From Bdellovibrio sp. ZAP7 (GTDB taxonomy: Bacteria; Bdellovibrionota; Bdellovibrionia; Bdellovibrionales; Bdellovibrionaceae): a DNA stretch of 64,000 nucleotides. Position 1 is the first letter of the stretch; each line of letters starts with the position of its first letter. The notes beneath the pieces were generated by a model. That model ran no database searches. It worked only from the letters and a program-made list of their open reading frames with translations, and was not told the DNA's origin. The translations under genes and the position numbers were made by a program. Positions 36,606 to 44,938 of the stretch are shown here, in pieces. Where the stretch lies: the NCBI RefSeq assembly GCF_006874645.1, contig NZ_CP030082.1:1426001-1490000 (forward strand), read 5' to 3'.

Positions 36606-37928
36606 CTACTCTTTAAGTTCTCCCACGGGAATAACACCTAAGGATTTGAAACTATCCAGTGGCATATTTTTGTCTCGACGAACTCGGTCAAAGTAGTAGT
36701 CATTGTCTTGGTAGACAAACTGACGGGGATCTTGGTCATTCCCGAACCAGATATAGAAATCACTGCAGTTGATGCCTCCACGTTCACAATCCACCCATGC
36801 CCATAGCACAATCATTTTTTGCGGATCAATGGCGCCCGCCGAGAATCCTAACTTTTTAGCGTTTTGCGCGAATGAAGCCAGGGGCAAACCTTTCGAATTC
36901 AAAAGGCCTTGGACCATCTCTTTCATTGGAGGCATGGGTTGCCCTGGGGCTCTTTTATCCGCATAGTTCCAGAATTGTCCTGCCGTCGTATAGTTAATCA
37001 AGTCATGGTTCCAAATCAGATTTTGCGGACGGTCATACAAGGCTTCGCCATTCATCACGCGCTTCATGGTTTTAGGTAAGCTGAAGAATGCGTTGTCTGG
37101 ATAGATGATCGTTTCACTTTGAATATTAGGCAGCAAAACTTCAAGGTACGATTTCACCATCTCGGGTTCGTTTCGGTTGCGTTTGATATCAACCATCAAA
37201 GCCAAAGCCAGAATTTGATAGGAACGATATTTCTCCAGCTGATCATTGATATTTTTGAAATATTCCACATCAATAACGGGATTGTTATCGCGTTGAATTT
37301 GCGCGAAAACTTTTTGTAAAGGTTCAAGGTCGGTCGAGGGTGTGAAGTTCGCGTGGATGGCGTTAATCAAGGCTTCCCCGGTTGCCAGAATTTTGTCTTC
37401 TGAACCTTTGATATTGGCAGCGATTCTTTTTGCAGCTTCTGCATCAATGACTTTGCCATCCTTCATATTCGCCAAGGCTTGCTTGTTTTGATTTAAAATA
37501 TATTTTAGTTGAGTCGAGAAATCCTCCCAAGCTGTGGCAATGGGGCGCATCCCAGTTTCGTAACGGCTCACTTTGATTTCAGTTTCGATTTTACTAAGAG
37601 TATTTTGGATCTCGGTTAGGCGGCCCATCACTTGGTTTAGCAAATCCAGAATTTTGCTTTGTTTGTCCTCCAGACCCAGGCCTTTTTCTAATTCATTAAA
37701 GATTTGGGCACCGGCTGCGCCCACAACACCGGCGGCTAATTTTTCAGCAAGCCAGGATTCAATTCCCTTTGGTAAGGGAGCCTCCTCAAGGTGAATATTG
37801 CGATCGTCGCCACGAGTATAGGGAGAGATATAGTCCAGATCAGCGCGTGCAAAGGAAGGGGCAATTGCAGAAGAGATGCTCGAAAGGATCAGGGCCATGT
37901 GGATGATTTTTGTTTTGAACAGTTTCAT
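36606..37928 (-). CDS. Secreted helical protein, possibly pore-forming-like
   Basis: This 440-residue protein has a signal peptide ending near SFARA. Residues 50-260 are almost all helical: a small-residue hydrophobic stretch (LAAGVVGAAGAQIFNELEKG), a long coiled coil (ILDLLNQVMGRLTEIQNTLS) and more amphipathic helices. The C-terminal part is aromatic and polar (IVLWAWVDCERG, SDFYIWFGNDQDP). This layout resembles helical pore-forming toxins, but I cannot match a family, so the idea is inference. AGGAG precedes the ATG; the terminator at 36556-36586 follows. It stands alone, divergent from the gene at 38177. Confidence 0.6.
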   Translation of the reverse strand: MKLFKTKIIHMALILSSISSAIAPSFARADLDYISPYTRGDDRNIHLEEAPLPKGIESWLAEKLAAGVVGAAGAQIFNELEKGLGLEDKQSKILDLLNQVMGRLTEIQNTLSKIETEIKVSRYETGMRPIATAWEDFSTQLKYILNQNKQALANMKDGKVIDAEAAKRIAANIKGSEDKILATGEALINAIHANFTPSTDLEPLQKVFAQIQRDNNPVIDVEYFKNINDQLEKYRSYQILALALMVDIKRNRNEPEMVKSYLEVLLPNIQSETIIYPDNAFFSLPKTMKRVMNGEALYDRPQNLIWNHDLINYTTAGQFWNYADKRAPGQPMPPMKEMVQGLLNSKGLPLASFAQNAKKLGFSAGAIDPQKMIVLWAWVDCERGGINCSDFYIWFGNDQDPRQFVYQDNDYYFDRVRRDKNMPLDSFKSLGVIPVGELKE

Positions 37929-38014
37929 AATGTCTCCTATGACCGATACCTATTGCAGCGGCGGTGCCAGTCGAATTGGGCATTAAAGTGAATACAGTGA
38001 CTTTAAACGGAGGG

Positions 38015-38063
38015 CTGCCGGGCATCCGGCAGGGGTGTCTGCCGCTATCTCGGCATTGCCGAG
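38015..38063. repeat. Two tandem GC-rich hairpins between divergent genes
   Basis: CTGCCGG (38015-38021) pairs with CCGGCAG (38026-38032) around GCAT. CTCGGC (38049-38054) pairs with GCCGAG (38058-38063) around ATT. No T-run follows on either strand, so they are not ordinary terminators. They could be protein-binding sites or structured RNA. Confidence 0.7.
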
Positions 38064-38176
38064 TAACCGACATGTAAGAGAAACTCTTCTGTTTATTAAA
38101 TGCACATAAGGCGAAATAACTTGGCACAGCTGATGCTATGGGGAATAAGTAACTTCATCTGAAAGCGGGTCAGTTT

Positions 38177-39031
38177 ATGAAAGCACTTTTTGGTTTCGCC
38201 TTTTTGATTTCAACCTTGGTTTCCGGATTGGCGCAGGCGGAGGAAATGAACTCTCCCGTTCTTATCCAGCAACAGTTTTCAGATGCCCCAGCTACCCCGG
38301 CAACAATTAACGATACACTTTTAAGCACTTTATCTTTTCAGTTCATCACGTCCGATTTGCTGCCAGGACAGAAAATGACCGTGCAATTGGCAGAAGGTTT
38401 TGCGCATTTTGATGTACAGCGAAATGAGGCGGGGAAGTTGTTCCTAACTTTTGAAACTGGATATCCGGAAGAACTTAAGAACTATTCAATCGAAGAAATT
38501 CAGCCGGATTATTTTGAACTGCAAATCACTGCTTGGAATGTTATGACGTATCCAAGTGCTCAAATCCGTGCCCAGATGTTTTCCGGAACGGGGCAAAGCC
38601 GCCAGGTACAGTTCTCAAATCGCATTTACCCTTTGATCAACATCACAGCTAAGTCAGACTTGCCAAAGCTTGCCGAGAAATCCACGGATGTTCTGAGAAT
38701 GAGTGAATGGTTTGATATCTTGTTTCAGGGGACCCAAGTGAAAACGGGAACGTTGATTCAGGTGGGAGTTTCATTCAAAAAACCATTTAATAACTCGGAA
38801 CTCGCCGAGGTGGTTCCTGTCGTAATTCTTCCGACAACGGCTTATCAGCCCGAACTATCAAAACAGCTAGAGCGTGCGATTGCGAACTGGATCACTGCCA
38901 ACGCGGTAAACATTGACCACGGCTCCCTAGTCATTGACTTTACTATTGTTAAAGAGGCACCCGACGGTGGCAGCGTTCCTGGATATATTTTGAAGGGGCT
39001 GGACTTAGACTTCACTAATATCGCACTCTGA
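38177..39031 (+). CDS. Secreted protein, unknown function
   Basis: This 284-residue protein has a signal peptide (MKALFGFAFLISTLVSGLAQA). The mature part is rich in beta strands with few charged clusters (LLPGQKMTVQLAEGFAHFDV, GTLIQVGVSFKKPF, VPVVILPTTAYQP). It lacks Cys and any C-terminal aromatic barrel signal. It ends with DLDFTNIAL. It could be a periplasmic or surface beta-sandwich protein. The next gene, an OmpA-like lipoprotein, starts about 90 bp downstream and may be separate. Confidence 0.62.
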   Translation: MKALFGFAFLISTLVSGLAQAEEMNSPVLIQQQFSDAPATPATINDTLLSTLSFQFITSDLLPGQKMTVQLAEGFAHFDVQRNEAGKLFLTFETGYPEELKNYSIEEIQPDYFELQITAWNVMTYPSAQIRAQMFSGTGQSRQVQFSNRIYPLINITAKSDLPKLAEKSTDVLRMSEWFDILFQGTQVKTGTLIQVGVSFKKPFNNSELAEVVPVVILPTTAYQPELSKQLERAIANWITANAVNIDHGSLVIDFTIVKEAPDGGSVPGYILKGLDLDFTNIAL

Positions 39032-39122
39032 AACAAGACCTTGTGCTTAAATTTTCTCCTTTTCTTGAGTCTGGATGCCATCGATTACAAAATGACGACT
39101 CAAGCATCTAAGGAGAAACACC

Positions 39123-39929
39123 ATGCAAAAATATATCGTGGGCCTTTCAGCGGCTCTATTGGTTACAGGTTGTGTAACAAAATCTAAATACACTGCAGAC
39201 ATCAACGAGCGTGATGGCGCTTTGGCTCAAGAAAAAGCTGCGGTGACAGCTTTAACAACAGAAAAACAACAACTGACAGGCGAAAAGCAGCAGCTTGAAC
39301 AAAAATTGATCGTGGTCACAAAAGATCGTGGTCAGTTGAAAACTTCTTTGGACGAGATGAAGCAGGCGATGGCAGAAATGAGAGCTCGCCAGGCTGAAGA
39401 AAGAAAACGTCTTAAAGAATTCGAAGACCTGACAAAACGTTTCCAAAAATTGGTCGACACAGGAAATATCTCAGTTAAAGTTATTGATGGAAAAATGGTT
39501 GTAAGTTTGGGCTCTGACGTTTTGTTCGGTTCTGGCTCTGCGAAACTTTCACCAGCAGGTCTTGAAGCGATCAAAGAAGTTACCAACCAACTTAAAACGA
39601 TCCCAGGCAAGTCCTACCAAGTTGAAGGTCACACAGACAATTTGAAAATCGCGACAGCCGTTTTCCCTTCTAACTGGGAATTGGCTTCGGCTCGTGCCTT
39701 GAACGTAACTCGTGCGATGATTGATGCAGGTATGCCAGCTGCTAACGTCAGTGCGGCAAGCTTCGGCGATACTCACCCGGTTCAATCGAATGACACTCCA
39801 GAAGGCAAAGCGGCAAATCGTCGTATTGCGATTGTGGTCGTGCCAGATCTTTCGACAATGCCTGGTTATGAAGAGCTTAATAAAATGAGCTCTAAGCAAG
39901 AAGCGGCAGCAGCTGCTCCGGCGAAATAG
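39123..39929 (+). CDS. OmpA-family peptidoglycan-binding lipoprotein
   Basis: This 268-residue protein has a lipoprotein signal with lipobox LVTGC (Cys17). A coiled coil of Glu/Gln/Lys-rich heptads (TALTTEKQQLTGEKQQLEQK, about 40-115) leads to an OmpA/MotB C-terminal domain with QVEGHTDNLKI, NWELASARALNVTRAM and NDTPEGKAANRRIAIVV. The Asp and Arg that hold diaminopimelate are present. It should tie the outer membrane to the wall through a long periplasmic rod. AAGGAG precedes the ATG, and codons are of the preferred type, suggesting strong expression. Confidence 0.92.
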   Translation: MQKYIVGLSAALLVTGCVTKSKYTADINERDGALAQEKAAVTALTTEKQQLTGEKQQLEQKLIVVTKDRGQLKTSLDEMKQAMAEMRARQAEERKRLKEFEDLTKRFQKLVDTGNISVKVIDGKMVVSLGSDVLFGSGSAKLSPAGLEAIKEVTNQLKTIPGKSYQVEGHTDNLKIATAVFPSNWELASARALNVTRAMIDAGMPAANVSAASFGDTHPVQSNDTPEGKAANRRIAIVVVPDLSTMPGYEELNKMSSKQEAAAAAPAK

Positions 39930-39950
39930 TCTGATTTGATTCAGAAAATA

Positions 39951-39978
39951 AAAAGGGAGCCCGCTGGCTCCCTTTTTT
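39951..39978. terminator. Intrinsic terminator between convergent genes
   Basis: GGGAGCC (39955-39961) pairs with GGCTCCC (39966-39972) around CGCT, followed by six T and preceded by A5. It serves the OmpA-like gene and perhaps the convergent 93-residue gene. Confidence 0.9.
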
Positions 39979-39980
39979 AT

Positions 39981-40262
39981 TTAGACTTCTTCTTGTTTTA
40001 GGGCTTCAAGCAGATTTGCGAAGCATCCACGAAGTTCTTCTTCAGAGTGTTGTTGACGAATCAATTCACTCAAAATCACGTCGCTGTTCAGAGCTTCTTG
40101 AAGTGCGCTTTTAAATTTTTCAACGGAATGATGGCCTGGATTCAAAAGTTGTTTATCCATGACTTTAACAAGAACCGCAGTGCTTTTAGAGCTGGAAGGT
40201 TTTTTATGTTGTTTTACGAGTTCGATCAGACGAAGCACTAGGGGATTAGTTGTTGTACTCAC
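39981..40262 (-). CDS. Small protein downstream of a JmjC oxygenase
   Basis: This 93-residue protein starts at GTG, preceded by AAAGGA. It has no signal peptide. It looks mainly helical (LVLRLIELVKQHKK; VEKFKSALQEALNSDVILSEL) with a single Cys (RGCFANLLEAL). No family is recognised. It follows the JmjC-type gene by 29 bp on the same strand, so the two probably form an operon, and it may be a partner or substrate of that enzyme. Confidence 0.62.
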   Translation of the reverse strand: MSTTTNPLVLRLIELVKQHKKPSSSKSTAVLVKVMDKQLLNPGHHSVEKFKSALQEALNSDVILSELIRQQHSEEELRGCFANLLEALKQEEV

Positions 40263-40291
40263 AGGGTTCCTTTACGGGTTTAATAACAAAT

Positions 40292-41527
40292 TTAAGCAAA
40301 TGCTCCGGCATCAGCCAGAATTTGCAAGGACTTCAGATCCTGCTTCAGTGTTGCGCCTTTTAAGTAGCTACTCACTGTGCATGTTCCGCCATCATTGATG
40401 GCCTTGACTAATTTTAAGAGGCTGTCAGCCTTTGAAGTTTCAACTAAAGCGCCACCAAAACTGAAATAGTATTTATCTTTGGCCGTCTGACTTTGTTGCC
40501 ATAGGATCAAAGCCTTCGGATTGCGCAGTTCAATACGAGACTTCGCAGACAATTTGAAATCAATTTGTGGGATAGATTTAAAGCCCTGTAAAGAAATATG
40601 CTGCATCCAGGATTTCAAGAACGTCTCTTGAATTTCTGCAGCCGACAGTTTCTGTAAAGATGCAATCGACTGCTGATAAGCCTCAGGCAGCTCGCTCACT
40701 TCACCAGCCTTACTGTGCAAAGTTTTAAATTTTGTCATTGGCGCAGAAGCCAAGACTCCGCCCTTAGAATTCAAAAGATCTTTCAAAGAGTCCGAGAAAA
40801 GTTGTTTGTGAGGCTGATCCACCCACACACCTAAGCTCCAGGTGGCGCTAAAGGATCCATCAGACTCCGCAATATGCCAATCGGCCGACGGCCAATAAGT
40901 CATGTCGCCGGGACCTGCCTCAAGCACGACTGATGCCTTTTTATGCTTATCATATTTAAAAGCGCGATCCAGGGAGGGGTTCTTACGAACATATTCCTCA
41001 CTCCAAAGACGGAATTTTTTTGTGCCTGCCACGGGAAAGCTAAAAACACCGCAGGAATCCACGTGAACTCCAAACGGAGTCTTGCGGTAATTCCCCAGGT
41101 ACAAACCCATTTCAGCAAAACGATTCGGGAAGCCGACATGTCGATAAAGTTCGTCAGTGAAGTCCGTCAGCAGGTGGTGTTTTTTAAGGTTCACTTTCAA
41201 AAGTTCATCACAAACCAGGCAGTAATCGGGGAAGAGCTTTTTCATACGCTCGTGATAGCCCTGAAGGGATTTGTCCTCTTTTTCAGGCAAAACCTGCAAA
41301 ACGTCTTCGGCATCCGCTTTAAAGCCATCGATATAGAATTTAAACCCCTCAGGATCGTTTGATTTACGGCAGCGGTCGCTATAAAGCACCAAAAGGTCAA
41401 AGATTTCGGCAGCACTGATTTCCTGTAAAGAGGATTGGACGTTATTCAGGGACAGCGCCTTTTTTTCCCAATGGTTTTTGGCGAAGTTTTTCCAAAACTT
41501 TTGATCGAGTTTTACGGGTGTCGCCAA
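40292..41527 (-). CDS. JmjC/cupin-type Fe(II)/2-oxoglutarate oxygenase
   Basis: This 411-residue protein starts at TTG with GGAGC at good spacing. A double-stranded beta-helix core runs from about 125 to 235. The iron triad is visible: His155 and Asp157 in PFGVHVDSCGVFSF, and His218 in ADWHIAESDG. Gly-rich strands and KKFRLW precede the pocket residues. A helical C-terminal region (residues 270-411) could dimerise or bind substrate, as in bacterial ROX-type ribosomal oxygenases. Its target is unknown; the 93-residue product of the next gene is a candidate partner. It is cytoplasmic. Confidence 0.82.
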   Translation of the reverse strand: MATPVKLDQKFWKNFAKNHWEKKALSLNNVQSSLQEISAAEIFDLLVLYSDRCRKSNDPEGFKFYIDGFKADAEDVLQVLPEKEDKSLQGYHERMKKLFPDYCLVCDELLKVNLKKHHLLTDFTDELYRHVGFPNRFAEMGLYLGNYRKTPFGVHVDSCGVFSFPVAGTKKFRLWSEEYVRKNPSLDRAFKYDKHKKASVVLEAGPGDMTYWPSADWHIAESDGSFSATWSLGVWVDQPHKQLFSDSLKDLLNSKGGVLASAPMTKFKTLHSKAGEVSELPEAYQQSIASLQKLSAAEIQETFLKSWMQHISLQGFKSIPQIDFKLSAKSRIELRNPKALILWQQSQTAKDKYYFSFGGALVETSKADSLLKLVKAINDGGTCTVSSYLKGATLKQDLKSLQILADAGAFA

Positions 41528-41729
41528 GGAAGCTCCAATACTGATAATTGCGGAAAAATTGGTTCTGGCAACATTCGTTTAGAATCCATTTTGAGTCAAA
41601 TAAAGCACTCTAAAATCTGCCTGGCGTCTGAGGGGCTTGTAAATTTATCAACGAGATCTGAAGGGGTGCATAAGCCCTTGTGGCCTATCGGGAATTAGCT
41701 TAAAAAAGAGCATCTCTGGAGACCCCAAA

Positions 41730-42947
41730 ATGAACCTAGCCGCCGTCACCTTTCAAGATGAAATCAAAACTATCGAGCTTAAGCGTGACGTGACCAAGCA
41801 TATGAAGCAGGGGCATCGCTGGCTTTTTGCTAACTGCTTTGACGACAACAAATCAATCAAGTCAGGCATTCATCTTTTGAACTTTAAGGGTGAAACCTTG
41901 GCCCTGGGTATTTGGCAGGCTGACACTCAGCTGCGCTTCCGTGTTCTGGTTTTGGCGGATGAGCCCATTTTTCGTCGCAATAACATGAAACGCACATTAG
42001 AGCTTTATTTTGAAAGCCAGTGGCGTAAGGCCGTTGAAATCCGCAGAACCTTCGATTTGGCGGTGACGAACTCCTTTCGTTTGATCAACGGGGAAGGCGA
42101 TGGTCTACCTGGTTTGATCGTGGATATCTATAATGACACCGCGGTTATTAAGCATGACCATGCCGTCATGGAAAAGACTTGGAATGCTTCCGTTATCGCC
42201 CAAAAAATCCAAGAGGCCTTCCCGCAAATTAAATGCGTGTATCTAAAGCGTCGTAATGATGCTGAAGAAAAAGGTACCAACATTGTTGGAACATTGGCGC
42301 CTGAGACTCAGTTCTTGGAAAATGGTGTTCTTTTTGCCTCGAACATCCGGGATGCAGCAAAGACGGGCTTTTTCCTGGATCAACGGGATAACCGTAAAAT
42401 GATCCAAAACTTCGCCAAAGGGAAATCGGTCTTAAACCTTTTCAGTTACACAGGTGGTTTTTCTATTTTCGCCGCCAAAGGTGGCGCGACCGAAGTGACT
42501 AGCGTCGATATCGCTAAAGTAGCTATTCAAGCGGTCGCTCGTAATTTCGAAATCAATGACCTAAAAACGGTTCATAACGATGTGGCGACGGATGCCTTCG
42601 CTTATCTTGAGCAATTGAACGTGGAAAAGAAAAAATACGACATCGTTATTACTGACCCTCCAAGCTTTGCACCGAATGAGAAATCAGTGGAGCAAGCAAA
42701 AGCGGCGTATACGAAAGTATTCTCAAACTCTATCAAGCTGGTAAACCCAGAAGGACTATTTGCTGCGAGCTCTTGTTCTAGCCATATTTCCACAAAAGAA
42801 TTCATGGACATCTGCCAGGAAGCTTTTTCTCGCGCACGTAAAAAGGCGACATTGGTTTACATCGGTGGACAACCAGTCGACCATCCCTATCCTTTGGCGA
42901 TGGAAGAGCTTCGTTATTTGAAGTTCGCCCTGTTCCGCTTGGATTAG
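41730..42947 (+). CDS. rlmI: Class I rRNA (cytosine-5) methyltransferase, RlmI-like
   Basis: This 405-residue SAM-dependent methyltransferase has an N-terminal PUA-like domain (KHMKQGHRWLFANCFDDN) and a Rossmann methyltransferase domain: SVLNLFSYTGGFSIFAAKGG (motif I), SVDIAKVAIQAVARN, the ITDPPSFAPNE motif (IV) and AASSCSSHIS with candidate catalytic Cys. This is the RlmI architecture, which makes m5C1962 in 23S rRNA. GGAGA precedes the ATG. It is followed 17 bp later by a chorismate mutase gene, probably in the same transcript. Confidence 0.85.
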   Translation: MNLAAVTFQDEIKTIELKRDVTKHMKQGHRWLFANCFDDNKSIKSGIHLLNFKGETLALGIWQADTQLRFRVLVLADEPIFRRNNMKRTLELYFESQWRKAVEIRRTFDLAVTNSFRLINGEGDGLPGLIVDIYNDTAVIKHDHAVMEKTWNASVIAQKIQEAFPQIKCVYLKRRNDAEEKGTNIVGTLAPETQFLENGVLFASNIRDAAKTGFFLDQRDNRKMIQNFAKGKSVLNLFSYTGGFSIFAAKGGATEVTSVDIAKVAIQAVARNFEINDLKTVHNDVATDAFAYLEQLNVEKKKYDIVITDPPSFAPNEKSVEQAKAAYTKVFSNSIKLVNPEGLFAASSCSSHISTKEFMDICQEAFSRARKKATLVYIGGQPVDHPYPLAMEELRYLKFALFRLD

Positions 42948-42964
42948 TCTTTAAAGGATTAGAA

Positions 42965-43249
42965 ATGAAAACAATTGCCAGTCTTCGCCAGGAAATCGAT
43001 CAGGTCCATAAAGAGCTACATGCACTGTTATTGCGACGTCGTGAATTGACCATGGCGGTTTGGGAGATCAAACAGCAAGAAGGGCAGCCATTCTTTAATG
43101 CCGCTCGTGAGGATCAAATTCTTCAGGACTTCTTAAATATGGATGGCAAGCAAGGACAAGATCCACAATTTGATGAGCTTTTAAAAGGAGTGATGAGTTC
43201 GGTCCTCCGAGAGTACGAGAAATATTTAAGATTTCATTACGATAAATAA
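42965..43249 (+). CDS. Chorismate mutase, AroQ type
   Basis: This 94-residue all-helical protein fits a monofunctional AroQ-class chorismate mutase, which turns chorismate into prephenate for Phe/Tyr synthesis. The pattern SLRQEIDQVHKELHALLLRR is the first helix with its conserved Arg, then RELTMAVWEIKQQEGQPFFN and REDQIL as in the family. No signal is present, so it is cytoplasmic. AAAGGA precedes the ATG; a terminator follows the stop. Confidence 0.85.
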   Translation: MKTIASLRQEIDQVHKELHALLLRRRELTMAVWEIKQQEGQPFFNAAREDQILQDFLNMDGKQGQDPQFDELLKGVMSSVLREYEKYLRFHYDK

Positions 43250-43251
43250 AT

Positions 43252-43278
43252 AAAAACCGGCACACCAGCCGGTTTTTT
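43252..43278 (+). terminator. Intrinsic terminator
   Basis: ACCGGC (43256-43261) pairs with GCCGGT (43268-43273) and six T end it. It closes the rlmI-like/chorismate mutase pair. Confidence 0.87.
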
Positions 43279-43423
43279 AGTATTCAACTCATAATAGGTC
43301 TAGTATTCCGATTAAGAGTCGGCAAGGTAGGCAACCATTCTAAGTTTAGCCCTTCAAAGAAACATTTAGGAACCCGTTACATATGGTGTATCCAAAAATG
43401 AGCGTTTTAAATTTGAGGTAACT

Positions 43424-44884
43424 ATGACTATTGGAAGTAAATTGGTGAGTCTAGGAATCGGGATGAGTTTGGTGTCTGTATGTGTGGCTGCCTTTGCTTA
43501 TTGGGGGCAGGCTCGTACCCAAGACAAATACGAGAATGTCGCACGGGGGGTTTTAGATGATGTCATTACCACGGACTCAGTCTTTTTGGGCTTTAAGCAA
43601 GTTCGAATTTCTATCAGGACTTTAGGCCTTGAAGGCATTACCCCAGCCCAGGAAGAACAGGCCATCAAAGAAACGATGGCCGCCATCCAGGATGTCGACA
43701 CCGAATTAGCAAAGTTTGAAAGATCTAATCTTCTTCCGGGAGAGAAAGAACTTGTGACTCCGCTTTTATCAAGATGGAAGGAATTTAAAGGCATTGGCGG
43801 TAACATTTTAAATTTTCAAAAGATGGGAACGGCAGAAGGCCGCAAGAATATGACGGCGATTTTCTATAAAGAATGTCCCGAAAGCGCACAAGCGTTTATG
43901 AATGCGGCGATTACGCTAAGGGCTTTTTTAACTCATCAACAGAAAGTATGGGTAGAAGACGCGCGCGAAACGGCAAAGGCAAACAATGTTATGCTCATGG
44001 TTATTTCGGCTGTGGGAATTTTTCTGGGCCTTGCAGTAAGTATTGGTTTCTCGTCTAAACTTTCTAAAGATCTTTTAAACGTCAGCGATGACCTTGCACA
44101 GGGCTCTTCGCAAGTTTCTTCCGCTTCGGAACAAATCGCACAAACTGCAGCGACCTTATCGGAAGCTTCAAGTAAGCAGGCCGCATCTTTAGAAGAGACA
44201 GTTGCAACAGTTGAGGAATTAACATCCATGGTGCGTTTAAACATGGATAATGCGAAGCAAGCGGCAGCCCTGGCTGGTTCGACCAGAGATATTGCAATCA
44301 AGGGCGAGCAAGAAATTAAAACTTTGATTTCCTCTATTCAAAGTATTACCGCGGACTCTAAGAAGATCGCGGAAATTACAACGGTCATTGATGATATTGC
44401 ATTCCAAACGAACCTTTTGGCGTTGAACGCCGCAGTCGAGGCCGCTCGCGCGGGAGAGCAAGGGAAGGGATTCGCTGTTGTGGCGGAGGCGGTTCGTAAT
44501 TTGGCACAAAGGAGTTCTGAATCTGCTAAAGGAATCACGACACTTATCAGTGAAAGCGTTGAAAAAATCGAGCGCAGTTCTCAACAGGCTACAATCGGGG
44601 GCAGTGTCTTGGCCGAAATCGTGTTGTCAGTACGGAAGGTTTCGGAAATTAACGATGAGATCGCACATGCAAGTGAAGAGCAGTCTTCTGGTATCGTGCA
44701 AATAGGTCAAGTGATGAACCAGTTAGATCAAGTGACTCAACAGAATGCGGCTTCCTCGGAAGAAGCTGCTGCTTCTGCCGAAGAATTGTCTGCTCAATCA
44801 AAATCGTTGATGAGTGGAGTCGGCAATTTGACGGGTATGGTATCGGGTAAACAGCACGGCGTCAGCGTTCAAGTTGCGGCCTAA
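43424..44884 (+). CDS. Methyl-accepting chemotaxis protein, 4HB-type periplasmic sensor
   Basis: This 486-residue receptor has an N-terminal membrane helix (about 8-27), a periplasmic four-helix-bundle sensor (30-185), a second helix ([21 protein letters not shown]) and a cytoplasmic signalling domain. The tip is [20 protein letters not shown], and methylation-type Glu/Gln-Ala stretches are present ([38 protein letters not shown]). No HAMP domain is evident. It lacks a C-terminal CheR-binding pentapeptide, ending VQVAA. A terminator follows. Confidence 0.94.
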   Translation: MTIGSKLVSLGIGMSLVSVCVAAFAYWGQARTQDKYENVARGVLDDVITTDSVFLGFKQVRISIRTLGLEGITPAQEEQAIKETMAAIQDVDTELAKFERSNLLPGEKELVTPLLSRWKEFKGIGGNILNFQKMGTAEGRKNMTAIFYKECPESAQAFMNAAITLRAFLTHQQKVWVEDARETAKANNVMLMVISAVGIFLGLAVSIGFSSKLSKDLLNVSDDLAQGSSQVSSASEQIAQTAATLSEASSKQAASLEETVATVEELTSMVRLNMDNAKQAAALAGSTRDIAIKGEQEIKTLISSIQSITADSKKIAEITTVIDDIAFQTNLLALNAAVEAARAGEQGKGFAVVAEAVRNLAQRSSESAKGITTLISESVEKIERSSQQATIGGSVLAEIVLSVRKVSEINDEIAHASEEQSSGIVQIGQVMNQLDQVTQQNAASSEEAAASAEELSAQSKSLMSGVGNLTGMVSGKQHGVSVQVAA

Positions 44885-44904
44885 AAAAAGATAAAATTTC
44901 AAAG

Positions 44905-44938
44905 GCTGTCCCGTGTTTGCACAGGGACAGCTATTTTT
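44905..44938 (+). terminator. Intrinsic terminator overlapping the end of the convergent gene
   Basis: GCTGTCCC (44905-44912) pairs with GGGACAGC (44924-44931), then TATTTTTT. The second arm reaches the stop codon of the U32 gene on the other strand. Confidence 0.85.

Noticed and set aside
43284-43330. Possible sigma-28 (FliA) promoter ahead of the chemoreceptor at 43424
   Set aside because: TCCGATTA resembles the -10 element, but no convincing -35 element lies at the right spacing.
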